Source: Bacteroidota bacterium (GTDB lineage Bacteria > Bacteroidota > Bacteroidia > Chitinophagales > Chitinophagaceae). From it: a stretch of 40,885 nt of DNA. Below, piece after piece: positions 1 to 7,559 of the stretch. The translations under genes and the position numbers were made by a program. A model generated the notes under the pieces. That model did no database searches and had not been told where the DNA came from. It was given only the letters and a program-made list of their open reading frames with translations. Numbering within the stretch: the first letter of the stretch is position 1; each line of letters opens with the position of its first letter. The stretch spans positions 1-40,885 of the forward strand of contig JABDHF010000018.1 in assembly GCA_013285595.1 (NCBI GenBank). Direction: 5' to 3'.

Positions 1-756
1 CTGCTGAAAAGGGCTAATGCACTCAATTGCGATTTTATAGCTACCGGGCACTATGTAAAAGTGCGGGAAGAGAATAGCCGCTATGTGCTATCAAAGGCTA
101 AAGACCTTACCAAAGACCAGAGCTACGTGCTTTGGGGGCTGGGGCAGGAATGCCTGTCGCGGAGTATTTACCCGCTTGGAGATTACCTGAAGACTGAAGT
201 GCGCCAGGTAGCTTATGATATGGGCTATGAAGAACTATCTAAAAAGTCTGAGAGCTACGAGATATGCTTTGTGCCGGATAACGACTACCGCGGTTTCCTG
301 AAAAGGAATGTGGCGGGGCTGGAGGAAAGAGTGAGCGGTGGCAATTTTGTATTGGCCGACGGGAAGGTGGTGGGTAAGCATAATGGCTACCCATTTTATA
401 CCATAGGCCAGCGCAAGGGGCTGGAAATAGCGTTTGGTAAGCCAATGTTTGTTACCAACATACTGCCGGAAACCAATACGGTGGTATTGGGCGAAGCCCA
501 CGAACTGCAACATGACGAAATGGTGGTACGAGGCATAAATATGGTGAAATATGCCAGTTTTACTGATAATATGGAGGCCGTAACCAAGATCCGCTACCGC
601 GATGCGGGTATGGAAAGCATTATCAGCCCTATAGCCGGAGGTGTACGTGTGCAATTTCAGCATGCAGTAAACAGCATAGCGCCGGGGCAGTCAGCAGTAT
701 TTTATGATGGCGACGATGTAATAGGTGGCGGCATTATTCAAAAAGACATCAAATAA
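1..756 (+). CDS. mnmA: tRNA-specific 2-thiouridylase MnmA, 3' part
   Basis: MnmA activates U34 of tRNA Lys/Glu/Gln with ATP and inserts sulfur to form 2-thiouridine in the cytoplasm. The reading frame is open from base 1, and about 251 codons of a normally 360-residue protein are present, so the N-terminal PP-loop is outside the window. Visible family motifs are CDFIATGHYVKV at the very start, LTKDQSYVLWGL, and SYEICFVPDNDY, which carries the catalytic cysteine. The stretch YPFYTIGQRKGL and the C-terminal beta-barrel ending in SIAPGQSAVFYDGDDVIGGG complete the fold. The first in-frame codons (LLKRANALN) continue upstream, so an internal GTG at 61 is not the start. The next gene lies 82 bases downstream. 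Identification is secure. Confidence 0.96.
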   Translation: MLKRANALNCDFIATGHYVKVREENSRYVLSKAKDLTKDQSYVLWGLGQECLSRSIYPLGDYLKTEVRQVAYDMGYEELSKKSESYEICFVPDNDYRGFLKRNVAGLEERVSGGNFVLADGKVVGKHNGYPFYTIGQRKGLEIAFGKPMFVTNILPETNTVVLGEAHELQHDEMVVRGINMVKYASFTDNMEAVTKIRYRDAGMESIISPIAGGVRVQFQHAVNSIAPGQSAVFYDGDDVIGGGIIQKDIK

Positions 757-838
757 CATTATTCTATTTTTCAAAGTAATTGTAGCTTTTTTCGTTTCTT
801 TATTTATATTTACGTGAAATATTAGCAGCCGGGGTCTT

Positions 839-1567
839 ATGATTAAAAAGATATTACCTATATTATTGTTGGTAGCTATCCCAATGGTAGCCATGTTTTC
901 CTGTAGAAAGGTGAATAATACCACTGCCGATCTTACCAAAAATTACTTCCCGCTGCAATATGGCAAGTATGTTACCTATGCCGTTGATTCTGTGTACTAT
1001 AATGGATCTTTGGGCGTGAGGCTGGAGGTGAAGTCGCAGATGAAGTATTCGATCACGGATACATTTACAGACTCAAAAAGGCGCCTTTCTTATATAATGG
1101 ATGTATACAGCAGGCCATATGATGGCGCTGACTGGCATGCGCTACGGGTAATACTAGTAACGCCTACCACTACAAGCCTTTTATACAGCCAGGACGGTGT
1201 ACAGTATATAAAAATGATGTTCCCGGTAACTGAAGGGCTAAGCTGGAAAGGCAATGTGAATGCACAGCTAAACGACCCGGCATTTGCCTACCTGAAAGAC
1301 TGGACCTACCTGTATAAAAACGTGCACCTATCGTATTTTAACGGCGTTGTGAACTTTGATAATACGGTGAGTATACTTGAAGATAATGAGCATGTAAACT
1401 ACCAGAATGTTGATTCGGCGGTTGCAGGCTACGATACTTATGCCAAAGAAGTATATGCCAATAATGTAGGTATGGTATATAAAGAGTGGACGCATACCAC
1501 ATGGGTAGACAGTTCTCAAAATAAATCGGGGTATAGCGTTATTATGCAGGCTATAGACCACAACTAG
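839..1567 (+). CDS. Putative secreted lipoprotein of unknown function
   Basis: The 242-residue protein begins with an SPII signal (MIKKILPILLLVAIP followed by lipobox AMFSC near residue 22), so it is probably anchored in the outer or inner membrane facing the periplasm. The remainder is rich in aromatic and polar residues (NYFPLQYGKYVTYAVDSVYY) with alternating beta-strand character and no motif I recognise. It starts at an ATG with a TATATTTA sequence, close to a TAnnTTTG box, 26 bases upstream. Its stop is only 7 bases before the next ATG, so it is probably cotranscribed with the T9SS-sorted subtilase. Function is unknown; similar N-terminal YWPL..G..W/Y patterns are frequent in Bacteroidota lipoproteins. 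Confidence 0.75.
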   Translation: MIKKILPILLLVAIPMVAMFSCRKVNNTTADLTKNYFPLQYGKYVTYAVDSVYYNGSLGVRLEVKSQMKYSITDTFTDSKRRLSYIMDVYSRPYDGADWHALRVILVTPTTTSLLYSQDGVQYIKMMFPVTEGLSWKGNVNAQLNDPAFAYLKDWTYLYKNVHLSYFNGVVNFDNTVSILEDNEHVNYQNVDSAVAGYDTYAKEVYANNVGMVYKEWTHTTWVDSSQNKSGYSVIMQAIDHN

Positions 1568-1574
1568 AGGTGTT

Positions 1575-3266
1575 ATGTGCAGGAGATGGATAGGGATAGT
1601 GCTGGCCATAGCACTTTTGCTTGGCGACTCCGCAATAGCTGCCCAGTTCGCATTTCAGATAACATTTACCGATAAAAATAACACCCCTTACAGCCTTAGC
1701 AGCCCGCTTGTTTATTTATCTGCCCGCTCATTAGCGCGACGCACGACGCAGGGCATTGCAGTAGACAGTACAGACCTTCCCGTTAACCCAGCGTATATAG
1801 ACAGTGTGCTTACACTTACCGGTGGCACCTTTCACGAAACATCGCGCTGGCTGGATATGTGCATAATCCTTTTACATGACGCAGACTCATCGCAGATACT
1901 TCATCTTATCGGCAAATCGTTTATCAGAGACATTAAATTGGTGGGGCATTATACCAGCGACCTTCACCGCAGCTCAAATATAACTGGAACTCACAGCGCT
2001 TCATCAGTAAAGAGGACTACCACCGGAGACTCCGGATATTATAATGACACCTGGCCCGAAACCGAGCTGGTGAATGGCAATTTTCTGCATGATAATGGCT
2101 TTAAAGGCCAGGGAAAGCTGATAGCGGTGATAGATGCAGGCTATATAGGCACAAACACGCATCCCGGCTTTGACAGCCTATGGTCGAATAACAGGGTGGT
2201 GGACAGGTATAACTTTACCTTTCATGAAGATTATGTGTTTACCCAGGACGACCATGGAACGGAGGTACTGTCGACGATGGCGGGGTACCAGCCCGGTACC
2301 TTTGTGGGCAGTGCACCGCTGGCTATGTATGCACTATACGTATCTGAGTGGGATATAGATGCCAGCGACGATGAGCCACTGGAACTGGATAATTTGCTCT
2401 GTGCTGCAGAGCGCGCTGATAGTGTGGGTGCAGACATCATCACCGAATCGCTTGGCTATGATGTCTTTTCATTACCTTTCTCAGGGTTTTCTTTTTCTGA
2501 CCTGGATGGTAAAACTACGATAGGCGCCAGGGCAGCTAATATGGCTACGATGAAGGGGATGCTATTTGTGGCTACTGCAGGCAACGATGGCACCGGTGGA
2601 CCAGGCGGCTGGGGTACCCATATAACCACCCCGGGGGACGCGGATAGCGCTCTTACTATTGGCTCTGTAGACGCATTCGGTACTTCATCTGATTTTAGTG
2701 GATTTGGCCCGAATGCTGCCGGGCAGATAAAGCCTGATGTTTGCGGGATGGGTGAAGGAGCGTATACATTTAATGGCTCTAACGGCTATGCAACGCCCGG
2801 AGGCACATCGATATCCACGCCCCAGATAGCAGGGTGGGCGGCATGCTTATGGCAGGCTAACCCGAATGCCACTCCCTACCAGATAAAGCAGGCGATCATA
2901 AGGTGCGCCAGCCACTATACATCGCCTGGCAACCAGATAGGGTATGGGGTGCCGAACTTCCAGTGTACCGAACAGGCTTTGGGTGTGGATAAGGTTCCGG
3001 CGATGCCAAAATCTGTATGGATCATTCCAGCTCCTAACCCATTCAGCGACGACCTGAAATTGTATGTTTCCCCGGAAGAAAGTGGTAATGTAGACCTGGA
3101 GATATACGACATCACCGGCAAGAAAGCCTTTTCTTCCCAGAGGTTTTTGTATAAAGGGTATAATATACCTGTGACCCTGCCACTGCAAAGCCTTGCTGCC
3201 GGGGTCTATATTCTCAAAGCGGTGTCTGCTACCCAGCAACAGACCTTAAAGCTGGAGAAGCTGTAG
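1575..3266 (+). CDS. Subtilisin-like S8 serine protease with T9SS type A sorting domain
   Basis: A 563-residue secreted endopeptidase. A signal peptide (residues 1-22, ending SAIAA) is followed by an N-terminal domain with a TDKNNTPYSLSSPLVYLSAR segment common in Chitinophagales subtilases. The catalytic triad is visible: Asp187 in IAVIDAGY, His227 in QDDHGTEV, Ser412 in GGTSISTPQIAG; the oxyanion Asn337 lies in ATAGNDG. From about residue 487 a beta-sandwich with PAPNPFSDDLKLYV and ends AAGVYILKAV...LKLEKL is a T9SS type A sorting domain, so the protein should cross the outer membrane by the type IX system and be cleaved or anchored at the surface. It follows a lipoprotein gene by 7 bases. 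Substrate cannot be told from sequence. Confidence 0.94.
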   Translation: MCRRWIGIVLAIALLLGDSAIAAQFAFQITFTDKNNTPYSLSSPLVYLSARSLARRTTQGIAVDSTDLPVNPAYIDSVLTLTGGTFHETSRWLDMCIILLHDADSSQILHLIGKSFIRDIKLVGHYTSDLHRSSNITGTHSASSVKRTTTGDSGYYNDTWPETELVNGNFLHDNGFKGQGKLIAVIDAGYIGTNTHPGFDSLWSNNRVVDRYNFTFHEDYVFTQDDHGTEVLSTMAGYQPGTFVGSAPLAMYALYVSEWDIDASDDEPLELDNLLCAAERADSVGADIITESLGYDVFSLPFSGFSFSDLDGKTTIGARAANMATMKGMLFVATAGNDGTGGPGGWGTHITTPGDADSALTIGSVDAFGTSSDFSGFGPNAAGQIKPDVCGMGEGAYTFNGSNGYATPGGTSISTPQIAGWAACLWQANPNATPYQIKQAIIRCASHYTSPGNQIGYGVPNFQCTEQALGVDKVPAMPKSVWIIPAPNPFSDDLKLYVSPEESGNVDLEIYDITGKKAFSSQRFLYKGYNIPVTLPLQSLAAGVYILKAVSATQQQTLKLEKL

Positions 3267-3335
3267 TTTTTAACATCTTATTTTTTCAATTACATATTTT
3301 ATTTATTTTAGTGGCTTTGCTATTTAATTAATCCG

Positions 3336-3349
3336 TAGCGGAGGCGCTA
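3336..3349. repeat. Short palindrome TAGCG-GAGG-CGCTA
   Basis: Five-base perfect stem with a four-base loop, read directly from the sequence. Too short for a terminator without a T-tract, and 70 bases past the protease stop. It looks like one of several REP-type palindromes in this island. Confidence 0.5.
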
Positions 3350-3393
3350 TGTTTGTACGGAAGTGCTACGAAAATGAAAGCCTTGCCTGGTAA

Positions 3394-3450
3394 GGGTTTC
3401 CCTATGTTTTTCGGGGAGGAGGTGGCCTATTTTTTCTGCCCTGTTTTTTT
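3394..3450. repeat. Direct repeat copy 1 (core TGTTTTTCGGGGAGGAGG)
   Basis: Begins GGGTTT, contains the 18-base core at 3405-3422, then GTGGC and a T-run followed by CTGCCCTG and a second T-run. It matches copy 3 over nearly its whole length and copy 2 over the first half. Confidence 0.75.
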
Positions 3451-3528
3451 GCTGCGGAAATGATCTATCCTTGTTGTAGACGCGATTGAATTTCATTGTT
3501 AATAATGTGAATCCTAAGCACGTACTGG

Positions 3529-3549
3529 GTGCGAACCTACGGCTCGCAT
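3529..3549. repeat. Imperfect inverted repeat GTGCGA...TCGCAT
   Basis: Arms GTGCGA (3529-3534) and TCGCAT (3544-3549) surround ACCTACGGC. The arms pair over five to six bases. The sequence resembles dispersed palindromic intergenic repeats of Bacteroidota; that resemblance is from memory and not tested. Confidence 0.45.
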
Positions 3550-3581
3550 GTGTGAAAGTGCAGGCTTTGGCTACAGAGCGG

Positions 3582-3599
3582 TTACCCCTAGCGGGGTAA
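3582..3599. repeat. Palindrome TTACCCC-TAGC-GGGGTAA
   Basis: A perfect 7-base stem with a four-base loop, sequence TTACCCCTAGCGGGGTAA. It has no following T-tract, so it is more likely a REP-type element than a terminator. It lies between direct repeat copies 1 and 2. Confidence 0.6.
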
Positions 3600-3639
3600 T
3601 GACATGTGGAGGTGTTCATCTTTGATGCAGTACTGGCGT

Positions 3640-3679
3640 GGGTTTCAATATGTTTTTCGGGGAGGAGGAGTGCTTTTTT
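3640..3679. repeat. Direct repeat copy 2 (truncated)
   Basis: Begins GGGTTT, carries the identical 18-base core at 3651-3668, then diverges to AGTGC and a T-run. It lacks the CTGCCCTG segment present in copies 1 and 3. Spacing from core to core is 246 bases to copy 1 and 193 bases to copy 3. Confidence 0.7.
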
Positions 3680-3832
3680 TGAATAACATCTCCCTTGCCC
3701 TCTTCGCCAATGCACAGCCATATGCTCAAGGGGGAATGCGCCATAGCAGTTGTAAGCTGTAATTCCCTGATCGTAGTCTTTTTGATAGCAGCTCATTTTT
3801 ATAATTTGAAAATTAGAAATCGCATCTGTAGC

Positions 3833-3889
3833 GGGTTTTAGTGTGTTTTTCGGGGAGGAGGTGGCATGTTTTTCTGCCCTGTTTTTTTT
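3833..3889. repeat. Direct repeat copy 3 (core TGTTTTTCGGGGAGGAGG)
   Basis: Begins GGGTTT, carries the core at 3844-3861, then GTGGC, T-run, CTGCCCTG and an eight-base T-run, as in copy 1. Small indels between copies on the minus strand change any reading frame, which argues against these being coding. Confidence 0.75.
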
Positions 3890-3923
3890 GTTCTGTTTTT
3901 ATCTCTATCGTCGTCATAATATG

Positions 3924-3937
3924 CGATGCCAGCATCG
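3924..3937. repeat. Palindrome CGATGC-CA-GCATCG
   Basis: Six complementary bases on each side of CA, read directly. A real hairpin would open the inner pair. One of the cluster of palindromes in the island. Confidence 0.45.
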
Positions 3938-3971
3938 GGGTATATTCTATAAGCATTTTGCTATAAATATT

Positions 3972-3988
3972 TGATCCCTTCGGGATCA
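3972..3988. repeat. Palindrome TGATCCC-TTC-GGGATCA
   Basis: A perfect 7-base stem with a three-base TTC loop. Preceded by two neighbouring CTATAA-N2-ATTT units (from 3949 and 3961). The composite resembles a widespread Bacteroidota intergenic repeat that I recall but cannot verify here. Confidence 0.55.
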
Positions 3989-4173
3989 TTAAATGGGTTT
4001 AATGGTATTGTCTGAATTTGTTTCGTTTTGAGCAATAACTTTTTAGCCCTCGTTGTGAGAGGAATTTGCGGTCAAGGTTATTCTCTTAGGAAAGTTAATG
4101 AACGTAAATGTGAGTAGTGCCGGTGAATAACGTGAGCTTTATTAGAAATTTAAGTTTTCAAAAATTATTTCAT

Positions 4174-4197
4174 AAATAAGCGAACATTCACTTATTT
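4174..4197. promoter_or_regulatory. Probable TetR operator (24-base inverted repeat)
   Basis: The sequence AATAAGCGAA-CA-TTCACTTATT, with one more pairing base on each side, is a near-perfect inverted repeat: one mismatched arm position (C4181/A4190) plus a non-pairing centre. It overlaps the TATTTTTG box (4193-4200) and ends 21 bases before the TetR start. This placement fits autorepression, with the TetR protein controlling itself and the downstream operon. The pairing is seen directly; binding is inferred. Confidence 0.7.
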
Positions 4198-4200
4198 TTG
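4193..4200 (+). promoter_or_regulatory. TAnnTTTG -7 promoter element for the TetR operon
   Basis: TATTTTTG matches the Bacteroidota sigma -7 consensus TAnnTTTG. A TTTC at 4168-4171 may be a weak -33 element at 21-base spacing. The start codon follows 18 bases later and no Shine-Dalgarno is present, as expected for this phylum. Confidence 0.65.
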
Positions 4201-4218
4201 CAGAAATTCTTTTTGTAA

Positions 4219-4809
4219 ATGAGGACCCGGAATGTGGATAAGGTGGAACTGGTGAAGCAAAAAGCTATGGAAATGGCTGTGGCTGAGGGCCTGGAACGGT
4301 TTAGTGTAAACAAACTGGCAAAGGCGTGTGGCATATCTGTAGCTACCCTTTATATCTACTATAAGGATAAGGACGACCTGATAACGGAAATAGGAATAGA
4401 AGAAGGCAAGCGGATGAGCAGCGTGGTGCTTAAAGACTTTGACCCGCAATCGTCGCTGGAACAAGGGCTGCGCAAACAATGGGAAAACAGATCGAGGTAT
4501 ATGATGGAAAACCCGACTGCCATGCTATTTTTTGAACAACTGCGCAGCTCGAGCTATCATGATAAAGTTACTGCTACTATTACTGCAGACTTTAAAGACG
4601 CTATGGGGGCTTTTATGAAAAACGCCGTGAAAAGGGACGAAATAAAGGAAATGCCTATAGAGGTGTATTGGTCTGTAGCATACGCGCCGCTATATTCCCT
4701 TTTGCGGTTTCACAGCCAGGGACAAAGTATAGGTGGAAAGACTTTTACAATAAGCGATAAGGTACTGTGGCAAACTTTTGACCTGGTAGTTAAAGCGCTG
4801 AAACCATAA
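4219..4809 (+). CDS. TetR/AcrR family transcriptional regulator
   Basis: A 196-residue DNA-binding repressor. The N-terminal helix-turn-helix is clear: MEMAVAEGLERFSVNKLAKACGISVATLYIYYKDKDDLI (residues about 17-55) has the TetR signature of small residues, G-IS-ATLY-YYK-K--L. The C-terminal two thirds is the variable ligand-binding helical domain (FEQLRSSSYHDKVT; MEVYWSVAYAPLYSLL region) and does not identify the ligand. It heads a run of five same-strand genes (HMA-like, hydrolase, MFS, VOC), and an inverted repeat covers its promoter, so it likely represses the efflux/hydrolase cassette until an inducer binds. The ATG at 4219 is chosen for its position 18 bases after the promoter box. Confidence 0.92.
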   Translation: MRTRNVDKVELVKQKAMEMAVAEGLERFSVNKLAKACGISVATLYIYYKDKDDLITEIGIEEGKRMSSVVLKDFDPQSSLEQGLRKQWENRSRYMMENPTAMLFFEQLRSSSYHDKVTATITADFKDAMGAFMKNAVKRDEIKEMPIEVYWSVAYAPLYSLLRFHSQGQSIGGKTFTISDKVLWQTFDLVVKALKP

Positions 4810-4827
4810 CCTTAAAACAATACTACT

Positions 4828-5058
4828 GTGGAACAGCAATTTGATAACATCCTGATCTTCAGGTCTGATATACAAACGGAAGCAGACACACACCGCATAG
4901 GTATGATGCTGGACAACCACCCGTGGATAGAGCGATGGTGTGTGGACCTTGATGATGATGAGCGGATACTAAGAGTGGTATCTGCAAAGCTGAAGCATAC
5001 TAACATTGTGGACATAGTGGCCGGCTGCGGGTATAGCTGCGAAGAGCTGAAAGATTAA
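4828..5058 (+). CDS. Small HMA-like (ferredoxin-fold) protein lacking CxxC
   Basis: A 76-residue protein starting at GTG 18 bases after the TetR stop. The pattern ILIFRSDIQTEADTHRIGMML...WIERWCVDLDDDERILRVVSA...IVDIVAGCGYSCEEL matches the beta-alpha-beta-beta-alpha-beta arrangement of heavy-metal-associated domains, as in copper chaperones. The metal-binding CxxC after the first strand is absent: this position reads RSDIQTEAD. A metal-independent protein-binding or oligomerisation role is therefore more likely than metal delivery. It lies inside the TetR operon. The fold assignment is by pattern recognition only. Confidence 0.7.
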   Translation: MEQQFDNILIFRSDIQTEADTHRIGMMLDNHPWIERWCVDLDDDERILRVVSAKLKHTNIVDIVAGCGYSCEELKD

Positions 5059-5082
5059 AATGATAAAATAAAAGACAAGTAG

Positions 5083-5910
5083 ATGGATAGCACCGTAAAA
5101 CAAATAACATCGAAAGATGGTACCGCAATAGGTTATAAAAAGACCGGCAGCGGTGAGGGTGTTATATTGATACATGGCGCGGGCCGAATAGCGGCGGACT
5201 ATGAAAAGCTTGCCCAGGCACTTGCTGATCAGTACACTGTATATACATATGACCGAAGAGGCAGAGGCAACAGCGATGCGATAAGTACAGATCATTGTAT
5301 AGACAAAGAATGCGAAGACCTGACTGTGCTACTGGAAGAAACAGGGGCAGAGCATGTGTTTGGCCATAGCATGGGTGGGCTGGTGGCTTTAGAAACTGCC
5401 TGCCGAACCAGCATAGGCAGCATTGCAGTTTACGAACCTCCGGTATCTGTAAATAACTCTATACCTGAGGATTTTATACCGGCATTCAATGCTGCACTGG
5501 AAAGGAAGCAATATGAAAAGGCAATGGTATTGATGATGAAAGGGCTACAAATGCACGAGGCCGCTAAAATGCCGACACCACTATTAATAGCTATTGTGAA
5601 GCTTATGCGCGTGGCCAAAAAGAAAGGAAAAGAATGGGTTAGCGCAATGGCAGAAACAATGCCGACCGTACCTACAGACCTGGCAATAGCAAAGCAATTA
5701 GATAACTCTTACGGAAAATACAAGAGAATAAGAAGCCTTACATTGCTTATGGGTGGCACTAAAAGCCCCGCCTACCTGCTACGGCCACTGGAACTGCTAT
5801 GCGGTATCATACCCTACGCATCAACAAAGGTATTTGAGGGCTTTTACCACGTGGCACCTGAAGAAAATGCTATAGAAATAGCAAGCACATTAAAACAGTT
5901 TTTTAAATAA
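5083..5910 (+). CDS. Alpha/beta hydrolase
   Basis: A 275-residue cytoplasmic hydrolase. Residues GVILIHGAG (oxyanion-loop HG, about 26-34), YDRRGRGNSD (57-66), and nucleophile elbow GHSMGG with Ser96 are diagnostic; the histidine is in EGFYHVAPEE near residue 256. The acid of the triad is not obvious: the usual post-beta6 or beta7 Asp position reads LLMGGTKSPAYL. No lid domain identifies the substrate. It sits 24 bases after the HMA-like gene and 6 bases before an MFS transporter in the TetR operon, which suggests a role in modifying or detoxifying a small molecule that the transporter exports. This functional link is inference. Confidence 0.9.
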   Translation: MDSTVKQITSKDGTAIGYKKTGSGEGVILIHGAGRIAADYEKLAQALADQYTVYTYDRRGRGNSDAISTDHCIDKECEDLTVLLEETGAEHVFGHSMGGLVALETACRTSIGSIAVYEPPVSVNNSIPEDFIPAFNAALERKQYEKAMVLMMKGLQMHEAAKMPTPLLIAIVKLMRVAKKKGKEWVSAMAETMPTVPTDLAIAKQLDNSYGKYKRIRSLTLLMGGTKSPAYLLRPLELLCGIIPYASTKVFEGFYHVAPEENAIEIASTLKQFFK

Positions 5911-5916
5911 CGAGAG

Positions 5917-7161
5917 ATGGCAAAAGACACGACCAAAATACCATTTACAGCTTACCAGAAGTTTGCCATATTCATATTGGCTATTACGCAGTTTTCGGTG
6001 ATACTTGACTTCATGGTGATGTCGCCGCTGGGCGATATGATGATGAAATCGATGGGCCTGCAAACGTCGCAGTTCGGCCTGGCGGTATCTGCGTACGCAT
6101 TTAGTGCCGGGATATCAGGACTGCTTACAGCAGGCTTTGCCGATAAGTTTGACCGCAAAAAATTGCTGTTGTTCTTCTACATAGGCTTTATAGTAGGCAC
6201 CATTATGTGCAGCATTGCGAATACTTATCCACTACTTATTGCAGCACGTATCATTACCGGGTTGTTTGGCGGAGTTATTGGTTCTATTTCCATGGCTATA
6301 ATCGCTGACCTGTTTGATATTCACCACCGCGGACGCGTGATGGGCTTTATCCAAATGGGGTTTGGCGCCAGCCAGGTATTGGGGGTGCCTATAAGCCTAT
6401 TCATAGCCAATGCCTGGGGTTGGCAATCGCCATTTATCATGGTGGCAATACTGGCGTCGGCAGTGGCAGTGCTTATTTTCATGAAGCTGCAACCTGTGAC
6501 GTCGCACCTTGCATTGCAAGGTGACCGCAGCCCAATAAAACACTTGCTGCATACTTTTTCGAAACGTAATTACCGTATAGGCTTTTTGTCCACCTGCCTG
6601 CTATCCATAGGCGGTTTTATGATGATGCCTTTCGGCAGTGCGTTTGCAATCAATAATCTGAAAATTACTCAGCATCAATTGCCAATGCTCTTCATGGTAT
6701 CAGGTGTGGGCTCGCTGGTAATAATGCCTCTGGTAGGAAGATTGGCCGATAGAGTGGATAAGTTCAAGTTATTCGCTATGGCTTGCGTTTGGATGATGGT
6801 TGTTGTGGTTTTATATACTAACCTGGGTGTAACGCCGCTTTGGGAAGTGATGATCTTCAATATAACCATGATGATGGGCATAATGGGCCGCATGGTACCT
6901 TCAAGTGCGCTCACTACTGCTATTCCTGAAATGACCGACCGTGGAGCGTTTATGAGCATCAACTCATCGCTGCAGCAAATAGCGGGAGGTGTTGCCGCCG
7001 CAGTAGCTGGAATGATAGTGGTACAAAAGGATAAGTTCAGCCCGATTGAACACTATAACACGCTGGGCTATGTGATAATAGGGATATCGATGCTGAGCAT
7101 CTTGTTGATGTATAGGGTTAGCATAATGGTGAAGAATAAGCTGGGGCAGCAGAAAGTGTAA
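5917..7161 (+). CDS. MFS transporter, drug/metabolite efflux type
   Basis: A 414-residue polytopic inner-membrane protein with about 12 hydrophobic segments. It starts with a short cytoplasmic tail, then FAIFILAITQFSVILDFMVM (TM1). The MFS motif A appears as GFADKFDRKKLLL between TM2 and TM3, and a second half-motif as GRLADRVDKFKLF. PLIAARIITGLFGGVIGSIS resembles the TM4 arginine-containing motif. The family carries out proton-driven transport of small molecules, often multidrug export. It starts 6 bases after the hydrolase in the TetR operon, which supports efflux of the TetR inducer or a related compound. Confidence 0.92.
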   Translation: MAKDTTKIPFTAYQKFAIFILAITQFSVILDFMVMSPLGDMMMKSMGLQTSQFGLAVSAYAFSAGISGLLTAGFADKFDRKKLLLFFYIGFIVGTIMCSIANTYPLLIAARIITGLFGGVIGSISMAIIADLFDIHHRGRVMGFIQMGFGASQVLGVPISLFIANAWGWQSPFIMVAILASAVAVLIFMKLQPVTSHLALQGDRSPIKHLLHTFSKRNYRIGFLSTCLLSIGGFMMMPFGSAFAINNLKITQHQLPMLFMVSGVGSLVIMPLVGRLADRVDKFKLFAMACVWMMVVVVLYTNLGVTPLWEVMIFNITMMMGIMGRMVPSSALTTAIPEMTDRGAFMSINSSLQQIAGGVAAAVAGMIVVQKDKFSPIEHYNTLGYVIIGISMLSILLMYRVSIMVKNKLGQQKV

Positions 7162-7178
7162 TTATCAATAGACCAATT

Positions 7179-7559
7179 ATGATACTGAATCATATAAACA
7201 TACCCGTAGAAAACGTAGAAGATACCAGGCAATTCTTTGAGCAATACCTTGACTTCAACTGCATTGAAGTAAAAGGAAAAAATGATCTTGCTATAATGAA
7301 AGGGACAGACGGGTTTACCTTAGTGCTTATGTCGCAAGCTTTTAACAAAAATGAGTTAAACAGCTTTCCGTCTGCTTTTCATATAGGATTTCTGCTGGCA
7401 ACAAGGCAGCAAGTAATTGATAAGTATAATAAATTAAAAACAAGCTGTATAGCTATGGAAAATGCACCTGCGAATATGAGAGGTATTTTCGGGTTTTATT
7501 TTATGGCGCCGGGTAATATACTGGTAGAGATAAGCAGTGATGAAGTGCTGTCTAAATAA
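7179..7559 (+). CDS. VOC superfamily (glyoxalase/bleomycin-resistance-like) protein
   Basis: A 126-residue single VOC module made of two beta-alpha-beta-beta-beta units: ILNHINIPVENVEDTRQFFEQYLDF and a second half SAFHIGFLLATRQQVIDKYNKL...FMAPGNILVEIS. Metal ligands are partly visible: His5 (NHINIPV), His68 (FHIGF) and Glu119 (LVEIS). The usual Glu at the end of the first half is replaced by TLVLMS. It may thus bind a small molecule or a metal with altered coordination rather than act as a standard glyoxalase. It is the last gene of the TetR operon (17 bases after MFS), and its end overlaps the convergent ABC gene by 8 bases. Confidence 0.85.
   Translation: MILNHINIPVENVEDTRQFFEQYLDFNCIEVKGKNDLAIMKGTDGFTLVLMSQAFNKNELNSFPSAFHIGFLLATRQQVIDKYNKLKTSCIAMENAPANMRGIFGFYFMAPGNILVEISSDEVLSK

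Larger units (their letters stand above)
3267..4173. other. Gene-free, repeat-rich intergenic island (about 0.9 kb)
   Basis: No credible gene is seen on either strand. The longest open frame (minus strand, 3347-3796) has no recognisable domain and its repeated LLPEKH segments are just the translation of the direct repeats. The stretch contains three copies of a roughly 57-base direct repeat and at least five small inverted repeats of different sequence, listed separately. Fragments such as TAGACGCGATT (about 3477-3487) and CTATAAGCATTTTG / CTATAAATATTTG (3949-3973) resemble dispersed Bacteroidota intergenic repeats as I remember them. The final 150 bases before the TetR operator are AT-rich. 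Confidence 0.7.

Noticed and set aside
3347-3796. Minus-strand open frame of 149 codons in the repeat island
   Set aside because: Its repeated segments are translations of the direct repeats, copy 3 shifts frame by small indels, and there is no domain or promoter.
3394-3889. Possible CRISPR array from the three regularly placed repeats
   Set aside because: Only three copies, unequal spacing of 246 and 193 bases, one truncated, and no cas genes nearby.
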